From Austropuccinia psidii (taxonomy: Eukaryota; Basidiomycota; Pucciniomycetes; Pucciniales; Sphaerophragmiaceae): a stretch of 64,000 nt of DNA. Shown one piece after another: positions 1-11,830 of this stretch. Both the position numbers and the translations under genes were made by a program. Each line of letters starts with the position of its first letter. The stretch's first letter is position 1. The stretch lies in contig JALGQZ010000001.1 of the NCBI GenBank assembly GCA_023105745.1, positions 70,655,991-70,719,990 on the forward strand, written 5' to 3'. Below the pieces are notes generated by a model. That model worked only from the letters and a program-made list of their open reading frames with translations. It was not told the DNA's origin and ran no database searches.

Positions 1-601
1 ATATCAAAATGGTAATCTTTAGCTATCTTGAAAGACTTTTCATGTATCTCAAACTTCTCCTGTTGATAATATAGATTTTCTAGTATGTTGTATTTTATAC
101 AAAACTCTTTAAACCACTGATTTTTATTCCTCATATCTTGAGGCTTGTTCAGTTATAAATAAGCTTTTATGAGTGATGATCATTTAAAATTTGGAATTGA
201 ACCTTTTGGCTTGGTTTCTTGCTTGGTTAATTTAAAACAACAGCCAAAACATGAATTTATTTCAATTTCTTATTCTGGAGACATAAATCCTGGAATCAAA
301 TTTTCATGAAGTGCATACTCTTAATCTCCTAAAAGATATTAAGGTTAAAATATAAAAAAATAAAGAATGAAAGATTAGCTTATAAATAAAAAAATAAATA
401 CAAGAGTTTGAAGAAGATATTTAGAAAAACCACTTTCTTAATGGTTGAATATGACTATTTATCGGTATACAGTGGAATTCCCACTTGAACCAGTCCCTCC
501 AGCTTTCAAAAAAGTTTTCTTATCAAATTGGTAATCTATCTGTGGACTTAAATAGTATTATTTATTCCTATAAGAAATTCCTTCAAAATTGTAACCAATT
601 T
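1..601. other. AT-rich sequence, no gene recognised
   Basis: No convincing coding region, RNA gene or repeat was found. The base composition is the same as in the flanking non-element DNA. The last five bases (aattt, 597-601) form the left target duplication of the solo LTR that follows. Confidence 0.5.
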
Positions 602-2410
602 TGTGATCCTTAGAGGTGTTTTTATATACCCAAAAGACCACAAATAACAAATTATGTTATAATTATAGTTAAATAAAATTATTCATATTATACAAAAAAA
701 ATTAAAACATAAATATAAAATCTATATATAAATTGAAAAATTTTAATATAATATAAAATAAAAATTACATTGAAATTCAAAGTTGTGAAAATACAATTTT
801 ACTTGAAAACATTAAGTAAAAATAATTTTTTAAGAAAAATATTAAAAATAAAATATTTTTAAAAAAAAGTTAAATAAAATTTATCATAGATTTTTATCTA
901 ATAAATACGCTTATAAATATCATTTCATCATTGGATTCCACATAAAAAATAAGATGGGGTCACCTCTGGGTGAAATTTCTGTAGCTCAACTCTCAATAAG
1001 CTTAAATTAAGTTTTAGTATTTTTCTGTATGAAAATTCAAAATCATCAACGCCTTAATTTAATTCACAGCACATTTGGTGTTAATATTCAAATTTTGTGT
1101 TAAAATTGAGGTGTGATGTGTAGGTTAGAAGCTATGAGGAATTGAAGTATTTTCAATTGAAATGTCAAAATGTGTGCATGTATTACATGAGTGAAAATTG
1201 ATTTACATATGAGGTATCAATTATTACAGTTGTTTAATGTAAAAACTCAATTCAATTACATATGTAAATTAAAAGTATAATAAATGATGAGGGATTAAAG
1301 AAAAAATAAATTGGAAAGATTAATTTTGGGTGGGAGGGGAAAGGAATCTTGGCTCCAAGGGTGCCAGACTCCCCCAAATTCCTTTCTGACAGGCATGGGA
1401 TGTCAAAATTCATGAAATATTTCATCAATTTGGGCCTGGAATTGAGTCAAAAGGTCTGTGACTCAATTGATGATGAGGTTTTGATACCAACCAGAACAGT
1501 TTTAATTGTTGCTAAGAGGGTAAAACAACCCTTAAGTTAAAACAATCTTAGTTAAAAGAGTTTTAGCTGTTTTTGACGTCTCTGAAACACATTCTGATGT
1601 GTTTTGAAGGCTTGAAACCAGGAATTGCTATAGCAATGGCTGATTTAAGGGTCTAAAATGGCTGAAACCAGCCCTTTTTGGTCTAAAACATCGGTAAATA
1701 ATGCCATAATTGGCTTTTCTGTTGTCAGAGTGTTTCTCACAGCTGGAAGGAGTAAATTTTACTTTTTTAGTAAGAAAATTGGTGGCTATAAAAGAATTTC
1801 TTTTTTGCCCCACTTTGCTCTTCATGTTAGAATCTTTTCATTTTATGATTAGTTTAAAAATTGTTGAACAAATCAATAAAATATTTCAACCACAGCTTTT
1901 ATATCATTTTAAACCCTTTAACCATGTTAAAAATTAATTATAATCATTATTTTTAACTCTTATGATCATTTTTTACCCTTGAACCATACCAAAAATGAAT
2001 TAAAGTATCTTTAATCACTGTTAACCCTGCCACTTTTCTCCCAAATTCACTCTGGTCACTTTTGGGTGTGTTTTCTCTTTAATAATCTTTTCAAAGACTT
2101 TGTTCTCATATTAATTTTCTGACGTTTCTTGCTCAATTAATTAAAATTGAAATTTCTCTTGAAGAAATTTCTTTTATAGCCTTAAATATCTCTTGTAGAG
2201 TAGTTTTGCTTAAATTTTTATTGTTGGTAAAACAATGAATATTTATAATATTACTGCTTCATAATAAAAAAGTTAAAAACAATCAATTTTCTATGATTTC
2301 TCTTAAAAACCTTAAATATTACCATTTTTAATCATGTTGTACCTTATACAAATTTTTAGGGAAGGAAAATTAATTGATTGTTAATCAAGGTTTCATATCC
2401 ACACCTTACA
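602..2410 (+). repeat. Solo LTR, F family (copy 1)
   Basis: This 1809-bp unit starts TGTGATCC and ends CACCTTACA. It is flanked by an exact 5-bp duplication, aattt, at 597-601 and 2411-2415. It aligns along its length with 32339-34133 and, in reverse orientation, with 39306-41099, the 3' LTR of element F. Shared landmarks include the block around 955-975 (ggggtcacctctgggtga) and the last 25 bases. No internal element sequence lies beside it, so it is a solo LTR left by LTR-LTR recombination. Confidence 0.88.
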
Positions 2411-5400
2411 AATTTTCTGATAGAGGTTTATTTTTGTGGAATAAATGAAGAAAATACATCTTCTAAAACTTAGATATCTAATTACATGAGATGTCTCATT
2501 CCTTCTTTCTGGATTTTGAATTCTTAAATGATTCTATGTTTTACAATTTATTTCTTTTATAATTTTCTCCAAACCTTCATTACTGTTCCTTTCCTGACTA
2601 TTAGCTCCCATGAGAGGTTTCCATCTGAGCCAGAATTTCTCAATAAGTCTAATAAGCTCTGAGGCCAATTGGTGCATTATTTTTAATTTATTAAAAAAAA
2701 TTCTGTTTTGGAACATTTAATTGTTTGTTATTTTTGTGTGTTAAAAAGGAATTATTATTTTTTTCTGACTGCTTTTTTAAATTTAACAGCACTCAGCAAA
2801 CATAAAGTATTTATATTGAATATTTCAGTTTCATTTTTTTGTAATATCTCCAGGTGTATCCATAATAAATAATTTAGATTATAATGAAGATAATATTTTA
2901 TTTATCACTGACAATTTGGCTCAGGAGTACTCATTCATCATTTATAAGAGAAATGAGTGAGTGAAAAAGCTTTCTCATTTCAAGTTCAATCAATTCTTTT
3001 TCTTTCAAATCGATTTAATCACTTTTTTTCAGAGCTCATAGGAGGAAGGTTTTTTTGTTTTTTCCTGATTGATAAATTAGAAATGTTTATTTTAAAGTTA
3101 ATACAGAGAGATATGAGATTAATAGGAAAATTGAAATTACTTAAATTATTCAAATTTATATTTTTGATCAATTCTATTAAAAAGAATAATTTATATTTAT
3201 GGTCACTAATATGAAAACAAAATTGCAAAAATTAAAATTAATTTGAAATTAAATTTAACAAATGAAATATAAAATTTATCATAATAGGACTAATCATTAT
3301 TGGATATTTTAATAAAATTCAATTTCAAGCTGAAAAAACATTTCATAACCCTCTCAAGACTTAGCTTCTTGAGCTAGCAGTTTGAACCCCCTGAATAAAA
3401 CTGTTTAGATATTTTAAGCTCAATATTTTCCATTTAATTTGAAACATGAAATCTAATGATTTGAATTTCTTTGATATGGAAAGCCAAATACTATTACTAT
3501 TAAAATTTGGAATTAAAGCACTATATATCAGCCCCTGAAGTATAAATTAAATATAGAAATTTATTTCCTGAGAAATTCCATGTAAATATTCATTTAGGGC
3601 ATTTTTTTGATGAAAAAAACTTATTATATTGAGATCTACTGGAGGTCAATTAATATTTTTTTGAGGTTTTGTCTCATTATTAGCTTTCATTACTCAAAGC
3701 ATTTCAAAGTCATTTATTACTCTTGAACTCTTCAAATCATGGAATGTGAGTCTTTTCTTTAACAGAAGTAGACAAAAAAGCAAGTCATAAGATCTACCAG
3801 CCTACTTATATCAAGTGTTTTATAAGCCTTTTCTAACAGATTTTATAGTATTAAACATTCTCTTCATTAAATCTCAAGTATTTTTTAGTACTTATTTTTT
3901 AAGCCAGAAATTAATTCCTTTTACTAAGCTTAATGGAAGTGGTAATAAAATAACCTTTTAAGTTATATTATATTGGAAATTGGTGTTCAGTTTTTTCTCT
4001 ATGTCTTATTGATAATCTCTTGCTATTTTACTTGAACAATCTTGGCTCAATATTCCAAGCCGTCTCTTTTATGAAAAAAAATATTCAGAGATTTTCATTT
4101 TGTTATCCTTCCTTATGAAATAAATTGATTATTTTGATTTTTTATCTACATAAAACTAATTCTTCTTGTTTGGTTTAATGTTTGGAACGAAAATTTATGA
4201 AGTTTTCTTTCTGTGAACTACTCTAAACTTCTGACAAAAGTTTTCCCAGGAATATAATACATGAAATAAGCCAATTTAGCATATACTCATGGAATTTTCA
4301 AGGTTGTATTCTGAAGTATTTTTAATTATATCAAGCTACCTGTAGAAACTTAAAAGTTTACCAAGAATTTTGTCTTTCTGATAAGCTTCATATAACCCAA
4401 AAAATTGGTATTTGTAACTGGGACTGAAATATTTACAACTAATCACAAATGAGCTTACCCTTCCCAATCACAAATCCCTGTTTATAAAAGCCAAGTAAAA
4501 AAATAGATCCTTGGAATTAAACTAATAATTTATTTTCTGTATTGAGAATTATCCTCTCAAAAAATAAAAAAAATCAAATGAATTACAGGAGCTTGAATCA
4601 TTGCTTAAGCATATAAACACATTAAATTCCCCAACCCTCCAATAATATAATCTAATGAAGTGAATCTTGCAAAAAGGGTAGGGCTATTAACTTGACCAAA
4701 GGAGCCAATGTCAATATTTTAAGTCTATAATAACTATGAATTGATGAAAAATAGAGATTAAATAGAGAATTTACTTGGGGGAATAAATATCAAAAAGAAC
4801 CCTTTTAAGCTGAATATGTTCTGTGAATTCCTAAAATGTTACTATAATATATCTTATATGACTTAGTATTTCATGATTTTCTGAAAAAAACTAATTAGTC
4901 TATATTGGCTCATGAGAAGCTACTTAATTGCTTTTAACTAAAGCAAATTGGAGTTTGAAAAATAATTTGGTAAATGGGCTATCCAAACTACTTAAACCCT
5001 AAAATTCAGTTCATTATCTTCCTGGGACCTGGAATAGGAAGGAAATCCAAGTAGGAAATTAATTTCAAGAAATATGATAGGGAGTGTCAAACATATAGAA
5101 AGCTTCATTAGAAATGTTGAATTTTCTTCAAGAGAATCCTACATTGAATTTGTGGAATTGTGTAACCCCCCAGACATGTGGTAATTAAAAGTCTCAAAAC
5201 ACCCTATTTTTAAGTCAAATTCCACCCCCATTTTATTAAATCCTTATTTAACTTTTGAAAACCCTTTGATGAATGAAATTCTTGTCACATGAAATAATCC
5301 CACAATCCAATCATAAATTTTGATGCCAAAAACCTCAGCAAGAGCCAATTTATTTCACGATTTGAATTCCTTGCACTGAAATCGGATTCTTATTCCAACT

Positions 5401-5760
5401 TAGAAAATGAAATTAAAATATTAAAACAAATAAATCTGAAAAGATATCTCAAGCTACAAAGTATGACTCCTTCCCCTTATATATACACATAAGGAAATTT
5501 GATAAGCCTGGCCAGTCACATGTTGATTCAACTAGGCTTTGAAAATCATGTGTATTATTAGACATTGGTTTTGATGATTGAAGCTAATTAAGTTTTTCAG
5601 AATCAATAGACATATAAGCAACAGGATCAAGCCATAAAATTGGAAGTGGAATTGTAGAAATTAGGATGAAATGAAAATGGTGAATAATTGGGTGTGATGG
5701 TATTTGGGATGAGTCATGGCTTCATTGCAATATACACAAAGTGGATGATGAGTGCCTTAA
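2411..5760. other. AT-rich unassigned DNA between elements
   Basis: About 3.3 kb with short open frames only and no domain I recognise on either strand. A short stretch near 5090-5175 reads open in one plus frame but is too short to name. The segment lies outside every LTR element found here. It may be ancient decayed transposon or intergenic DNA. The last five bases, cttaa (5756-5760), are the probable left target duplication of element A. Confidence 0.45.
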
Positions 5761-7187
5761 TGTCGGCCTGTGACTCAAAACCAGAGCACAGGCATGAAAG
5801 CCACATACCATAAACCAATGGTAAAGCCAAGATACCATCAAAACATGGAGCTGAGCCAAATAAGCTCAAAAAGTATCCAAAGAAAGAGGAAACCCACCGA
5901 TTTACAAATTAACAAGTCCCATCATCAAAGGACAAGGAATAAAAAAGTTATTCCTGCTAAAATTTTTTGCTGAGCATGAACCTTATTTTTCACCTCTCAT
6001 CTGAAATACAGAGGAAGAAGCTTAACCCAATCAAATGGGTATTCAAATTGAAGCTCCAAGTTATGTCTATTCAATGGTACTAGCTGAGTTGAGCTAGGAC
6101 CAGAACTACAGGAGTTATGGCCAAAATAAGGTCAAATAAGGGTGAATAAAATATTCACCTCTCATCTAGCTTCTACAGTTGTAGTGTGAGATACCTAAAG
6201 TGGGGTCTTTTTGGAAAGAGAACAATCAGGGATATCTCACAGTGCCATGAATTTCCCCATATCTCATTTAGAACAAAAGCTATGTGGAAAACAAGCTCCA
6301 TACATATTTTAAGCAAATGATACATATGTGCATAAAATCTTGTACATGGCATAAATTTGCCATATTTAATAATAGCCATGTAAAATGAGGTACAATTGTG
6401 TAGAGCACATCCAGGGCTACACATTGAACCAACTTTGAGCTTGATATCTCAAAAACTGTCAAAGGTATGGCAGCTTCAAGGTAGAAATCCCTCAGTTAGA
6501 CAAATACAGCCTCACCATGGGATAATATCCCATAAATATGAATATGAGGTGTCAAAAAGACAAAGAATATTGTTTATGATTCAATACCTCATAGTTTGGT
6601 CAATGCTAGGGTCCTGTACAGCATTCTACATGTCATACACATCAGAAGAGGGCTATGTGGTCCCCAGATGAAAATTTTCACCCCGTATTAGTGAAAACTG
6701 CCCAGATGTGGTTTAGAAACCACATCTGAGCCCAATAAATGCTATAAAGGCCTTTTTAAAACCAAAAGACAGTCTTTGGAAGTGAAAATCCTCACTTCCT
6801 CTATGTGGAAAGGTCTAGAAGACTTTTTCACCACAGTTTAGGACCAAAAGGGGCCTTTTCTCCACCAGAAAAGGTTTCCTCATCCTGCTCTCAAATTCCT
6901 ACATAGTAAAAGTTTGAAAAACACTTATAATCTTGGAAAATAATCAGGTTATACTTTGAACTGCAGTATTGTAGCTCTTATTATGGTAACCCAACTGGTA
7001 AGACTGCACCCAGGGCTTTCAACAGCGCCCACCACCACTATTCCTCAATATTAAAGCCCTGTATATCTCATTAACAACCCTTATTATCACCAAAACAGCC
7101 CTTTTAAATCATTTTCACTGTTTCACAGTCATAGTTGAAGCTTGTCATTAGTCTTTTATTAAGCTTCATCATCAACTAAGCCTGACA
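5761..7187 (+). repeat. 5' LTR of element A
   Basis: This LTR is 1427 bp. It starts TGTCGGCCTG and ends AGCCTGACA, with short inverted ends (TGTC/GACA). It aligns with 30262-31686 and, reversed, with the solo LTR 53044-54464. A possible primer-binding region begins directly after it (ttttgggggcctggcc). I did not assign the priming tRNA. Confidence 0.92.
6743..6748 (+). promoter_or_regulatory. Possible TATA box in LTR A
   Basis: The sequence tataaa sits in the LTR body, where a Pol II promoter for the element would be expected. The matching site in the 3' LTR (near 31230) reads ttttaaa, so the motif is not conserved between copies. This is a weak call. Confidence 0.35.
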
Positions 7188-8153
7188 TTTTGGGGGCCTG
7201 GCCATGTTTTTTTTTGGACCTCTTTTATGCCAAAAGTGAGTATTTTCTTTTATTTTCTTAATTATGACACTATTGTTTCTTCCTTTTAGGCGTAAAAATT
7301 ATTTAAAAAATAATATGAAGCATATCTTATATTTGTTTTTTGAGTGCTATAGGACCATATACCACAATGTTTTTCTATCTTAATTGCCTTGTTGAGTGGT
7401 TAATTATAATTTAATCACCACAAAACCTTTATTTTTGGTGTGTTTTACATATTAAGACATTTTAAGCCATCAATATGGTCCTTTTTCAATTAAAAAGGAC
7501 ACCTCTCTTACTGTAAACCAACAGTATTAGACGTGTGGTTGGGTATATTGATAATATCAATTTCCCTTTACATAGCCACTTTTAGATTACATATGTTAAT
7601 TACAGGTTAATCTGTGAGATACTGGTATACAAACAGTGTACCAGAAATCTACAAGCTGTATTTTTTGACATGTAATTGATAATTTCAATTGCCCTGTCAT
7701 AATACAAGGGTATAATATAGAAATATATTGCCCAGAGGCCATTATTACATGTGAAAACATCATTATAAGAAGTCTAATAAGCCCTCTTTTTCCTGTTTGA
7801 TTCAGTGGAAGAAAATGTCATACCACTTGGAACCCAGTCACAGGCAAACATACGAGTGACACCCTCAGAGCCAGAGGGAAGCAAAGGGAAAGGAAAGAGG
7901 CCCAGTTAAGGCCTTATCACAGCTAAGAAGTGGAAACCAATTGCCACTTAGAGGAGTAGAAAACCACAAAACTCTGCATCAATACAAGGTAAACCAATCT
8001 TGATCACTTGTATAGGGAATATTACAATTATTAACCCAGTTGTGACCTCTAAAGGCAAATTGCCAAAAGCAGTAGACAACATATTTTCACAAGGAACAGT
8101 CAAAGGTAAATACCCTAAGAACATTAAGTTGTGGACTTCTTGCAAACACTGAT
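7188..8153 (+). other. Untranslated leader of element A
   Basis: About 970 bp between the 5' LTR and the first long gag frame. It should hold the primer-binding site at its left end and packaging signals. No conserved protein was seen. Short frames near 7814 are interrupted by stops. Confidence 0.6.
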
Positions 8154-9029
8154 ATGTCACCTATACACCTCAGAGACCTTGGAATCCCAAGGAACCAGAC
8201 AGAGGACAGAGAAGGCTTGTACAGAGCCAGAAGACCTGGAAGAGGACACCTTAGACACAGTGGTGGATGGCAAGACATTGAGGGAAATCATAATCACTCT
8301 GCCATTCACTTTTGGATTGAATTGAAACCTCAAACTAGAGGACTGGAAGGATATGGATCAAGTTCTTCAAATCCACCAACTCCTCAAAGATTTGTTTCAA
8401 TGGAGCATGGACAACAAGAGGTTCAACCTAGCAACTCACTGGGCAGAACTGGGATCAAGTTGCCAGAAGATCTGTCTCAAAGAGATAGACTTCAAGGACC
8501 TTATGGTAATCACCAGGGGTTGGAACCCTACCAGGCAGCACAGACTCCTGGAGGCAAGGGCACAGAGGATAAGGGAGAACCAAGCCACTATCCAAGCTAT
8601 AGAAGAACAGTTAACCCAGACAGGGCCTACTCAGATTCCTTCAGGTTCACAAGGAGAAAGCCAAATCAGCTCTCCAGTGGCTTCACACCATTCAGAAACC
8701 AGCAGATCAGTGGCCAAGAGTCACCATTCTTCACAATTCCAGGAAGTTTCCAGGAGAAGACAAGGCAACAAGGGCAAGAACAAAGCCTCCTTCAACCAGA
8801 GGAGGAAAGAGTCAGACCCCATGATCCAGAAGCTGTTGGACTTGGTGAAAGAAGTACACAAGAGCAAGAAATAGTTGTAAATACTTCTAGAATCAGTAGC
8901 CCCATTAATAGAAATATTACCCCCACTCAGACAGAAAATAATGTTGTTACACCTGAGAGTAACTTAAAAATTGATACACTGTGGTTACAAATGTCCCAAT
9001 TTGCAGGGAAAACTCAAGAATCACTTTAG
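8154..9029 (+). pseudogene. gag: Gag N-terminal region of element A (291 codons open)
   Basis: This is the amino-terminal part of the Gag polyprotein. Assignment rests on frame: the downstream capsid, zinc-knuckle, protease and RT blocks (9210, 9762, 10248, 10815) all lie in the same plus frame. The protein is rich in Gln, Ser, Arg and Pro, is probably disordered, and has no folded domain I can name. An ATG at 8154 begins MSPIHLRDLG. The frame ends at TAG/TAA near 9027 after the SQFAGKTQ segment. From there to about 9190 the family-like sequence continues in the next frame (CAQFSKASEEINRRLNQ), then returns, so two compensating indels lie between 9030 and 9200. A different open frame, 8353-8874, lies wholly inside it. 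The family is familiar to me from rust-fungus annotations. Confidence 0.72.
8353..8874 (+). CDS. ORF nested in gag of element A, +1 frame
   Basis: A 173-codon frame overlaps the Gag frame over its whole length, shifted by one base. It runs from ATG (MDQVLQIHQLLKDLFQW) to TAG. Residues 1-75 look helical and amphipathic (LLEARAQRIRENQATIQAIEEQL region, possible coiled coil). The C-terminal half is Ser/Gln/Lys-rich and basic, ending KEVHKSKK. In an element where other frames break every 100-200 bases, two long overlapping frames are striking. I recall near-identical predicted proteins in Austropuccinia, but this is memory and not a search. It may be an overprinted accessory protein, or a passive consequence of skewed Gag codons. 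Its function is unknown. Confidence 0.5.
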   Translation: MDQVLQIHQLLKDLFQWSMDNKRFNLATHWAELGSSCQKICLKEIDFKDLMVITRGWNPTRQHRLLEARAQRIRENQATIQAIEEQLTQTGPTQIPSGSQGESQISSPVASHHSETSRSVAKSHHSSQFQEVSRRRQGNKGKNKASFNQRRKESDPMIQKLLDLVKEVHKSKK

Positions 9030-10247
9030 AAATGAAATCTTACAAGAGGCTACAATTCAAGCCATTCAAGAGAGCTGTGCTCAATTTAGCAAAGCCTCTG
9101 AAGAAATAAACAGAAGACTGAATCAAGTATTTGAAGAGGAAAATCCACGCAAAAGGGACAGGAATTGTCTGGATAAAAAAAGAAAATATTGTTTAATGTC
9201 TACTAAAACATGAATCCCCAACCAGAAAGCCATGCTTTGGAGAATCTATACTACCAAGAAGACATAAAACCATATTCCTTATTGGTGAATAAGGCAAGAT
9301 CTCCATACCAATACCAAGATGGAGATAATATGTCTTATTATGAGAAGGAAGCCTTGAAACAGCTTCCAGAGGCCTCAAGCTGGCTTAAATTCTCTGGAAC
9401 AGGAGAATATGATCATATGGAACTAATTGATTATATTGATAGACTCTTCATTGATGTGCCAAGCATACCAGACTACTGGATTATTGCTAGAATCAATACA
9501 GAACTCAAAGGAAATACTAGTATTTGGTACACATATATGAAAGAAATCCATGGCAGGAGGAACTGGCCATGGTGGAAGAGTCAAATCATCCAGAAGTATA
9601 GCAATTGTACTTGTATTTGGAAAAGGACCATGTAATTTGAAAATGACAAATACTCTGTGGACAAAGAACCATATGAGTGGTGTCTTAGACAGTCTAAAAG
9701 ACCTAAAGCCATTGATCCTCAAATGAATATTTAGATTAGGAATCACAAACTCCTGACACAAATGCCAGGAGAACTAGAGCACACAGTAAAATGCAGATAC
9801 AAGCAAAATTGCAATCCAGATGAGATTTCAAATAACTTACAAGATGTAAGGAAGACAGCAAATATAGGGAAATATTCCCCATATAAAAGCAGTGGCTTCA
9901 AAGAAAAACAACCTTTCAGGGTGGAGTTTGAAGATAAACCCAGAGAAAGGGTGGCAGAAGTTGCTAAGAAGAAATATTCCTGTCATAATTGTGGTTCAAC
10001 AGACCATTATGCCAACAACTGTCCAAAGGCAAAGAATAGAGTCTATGCCATTGAGAAAGTCCCAGAGGAGGAATCCCCCACAGAGGATTATGAATCAGAC
10101 TCTATGTGTGATGCCATCAGAGAACAAGCTGATGGTGACCAAGACCCAAGAGAAGAACTTCTAGTGGAATACCAATAGGAAAACCCACTGGAAATTCAGG
10201 ACATACAGTTGGAAGCAGGCACGCCACAGGCCACTTAAAATAAGAAC
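9030..10247 (+). pseudogene. gag: Gag capsid-like region and CCHC zinc knuckle, element A
   Basis: From 9210 the frame reads through a capsid-like block (EALKQLPEASSW, then SIPDYWIIARINTELKG and IHGRRNWPWWKSQIIQKYSN). TAA/TAG stops fall at 9633-9635 and near 9734, and the frame resumes at 9762. A zinc knuckle lies near 9980-10022: CHNCGSTDHYANNC, which is C-x2-C-x4-H-x4-C with all four ligands intact. An acidic linker follows (EKVPEEESPTEDYESD), ending at TAG 10176-10178. A linker remnant to 10247 carries a further TAA. In the family this polyprotein packages element RNA. Here at least three stops break it. Confidence 0.85.
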
Positions 10248-10739
10248 TTGTGTAAATACACACAAGATTCACAGAAATTTCTGGTTACACCAACTAAAGA
10301 AATGGCATACATACATGGGAAAGCCACAAAGATGAGTGTTTTTATTTATAATTCTCAACACACATTGATCATTGACAGTGGAGAGCACTGCTCAAGAGTA
10401 TCCAGAAATTATCTGGATCACCACTTCCCAAATTGGAACAAACAGCTCTTTCCAACCAAGGCAAAGAACTTCAAAAGTGCATTAGGGAAGATGACATCCA
10501 TTGTGAAAATTATCAAAGAGATAATTATACCCCATAGGAAAGGTAATATCAGACTCAACCCAGAGTTTGTTGTGCCTGAAGATGCCGACATCCAAGGGTT
10601 TTTACTGGGAACAGACTACCAGAGGATGTATGGCATTGATATTTACAATAGTAAAAACAGGAATATTACTATTGGTACCAACAAGGAAAAGAAATTTTCA
10701 CTTGAAATATACCAAATATCTACCAATGACCCTCTATAA
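10248..10739 (+). pseudogene. pol: Retropepsin-like protease region, element A
   Basis: This block of 163 codons in the gag-pol frame is the aspartic protease that would cut the polyprotein. The active-site loop is visible as LIIDSGEHCS. In the family the loop is D-S/T-G-A, so the Ala is replaced by Glu here and activity is doubtful. A second conserved segment, GFLLGTDYQRMYGIDIY, matches the retropepsin C-terminal block. The region ends at TAA 10737-10739 just before the RT domain. The protease of element F (44280-44681) has the same architecture, with DTGAYCN and HLILGNYYFSIYGIDI. Confidence 0.85.
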
Positions 10740-10814
10740 GAATTACTGAATGAATTCAGAGAGGGCCAATTCAGAGCTACCCTTAGCAGTAGACAAAAAC
10801 CCAGTTTAATAAAG

Positions 10815-11465
10815 ATGCTAAGGAAAAATAGACTAGAGTTTGCCATTGGTGAAGAACCATTAGGAAGAATAAAAGGCCATGATATATCATTATATCTGGA
10901 TGTGGAAAGACCCTATCCATCCATTCTGAGAAGACCTCCATACCCAGAAATTCTGGAAACTAGGAAGGAAATTGAAAAACATGTCAATGAGCTCCTAGAC
11001 ATGGATGTAATCAGGAAGATAGGACACAATGAGATAGTGGAAATGACCACTACTGTACTTATCACCTGGAATGATGGAAAATCTAGGCTGTGTGGAGATT
11101 TCAAAGCCCCAAACAACTACACAAAAGCTGACAGGTACCTTAAGCCTAGGATACCTCATGCCCTAGACAAACTGGCAAAAGCCAAATACATAACCAAGAT
11201 GGATTGCATCAAAGTCTTTCACCAGAATGGAGTTAAGCCAAACTCAATCGAATCACTCAGAATCATATGCCACATGGGCATATATAAGTACACCAGGATG
11301 CCATTTGGCATCACAAATGCAGCAGCCAACTTCCAGAGGAGGATAGACACAATATTTCAAGAAATATTGGAAGGCTGGATGGTAGTATATATTGATGAAA
11401 TAATTATATACTCAGAGACATGGGAAGAACATGTGCAGTACATAGAAAAAGTCCTAAGTAAATGA
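10815..11465 (+). pseudogene. pol: Reverse transcriptase domain, element A
   Basis: These 216 codons carry the RT fingers and palm. Recognisable blocks in order are YLDVERPYPSILRRPPYP, LLDMDVIRKIGHNEIVE, SRLCGDFKAPNNYTKADRY, ALDKLAKAKYITKMDCIKVF, YTRMPFGITNAAANFQRRID and WMVVYIDEIIIYSETWEEH. Codons 11388-11399 read YIDE where active RTs have YxDD, so the second metal-binding Asp is Glu. The first palm Asp (KMDC) remains. TGA 11463-11465 ends the frame. Gag, PR and RT share one frame, so the family probably makes a single polyprotein. Confidence 0.92.
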
Positions 11466-11829
11466 ACAACCATTAATCTAAACATTTCACTTAAGAAGTG
11501 CAATTTCGGCCAACAAGAATTACTGGCACTGGGACACAAAGTCTCAGGTCTTAGTCTGGCCATAGACCAGAATAAAGTGACAGCAGTACTGCTAAACCAG
11601 TACCAAGGAACATCAAAGAGATGCAATATTTCCTTGGGCTTGCTAACTACTACAGAAACCACATCAGAAAGCTTACCCACATAACTAGTAGTCTATACAA
11701 GTTATGTTGAAAAGATGTAGTTTTTGAAATCACCAAGGAAAGAAGGGATGCATATGAGAGGATCAAACATGAACTCACTAATGCACCTGTGCTCATCTTA
11801 CCTGAATTTGAACTACCATTCAGGTTATA
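11466..11829 (+). pseudogene. pol: RT connection and RNase H start, element A, cut by element B
   Basis: The same frame continues past the stop with NISLKKCNFGQQELLALGHKVSG, then shifts frame through the region that should read FLGxxxYYR (visible as LGLANYYRNHI). It resumes with FEITKERRDAYERIKHELTNAPVLILPEFELP, the RNase H-like opening. It stops at 11829 where element B is inserted. The missing remainder starts at 26395. The right flank there begins ataca, and the left flank ends ataa, which fits a short duplication with one base lost. Confidence 0.85.
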
Positions 11830-11830
11830 A

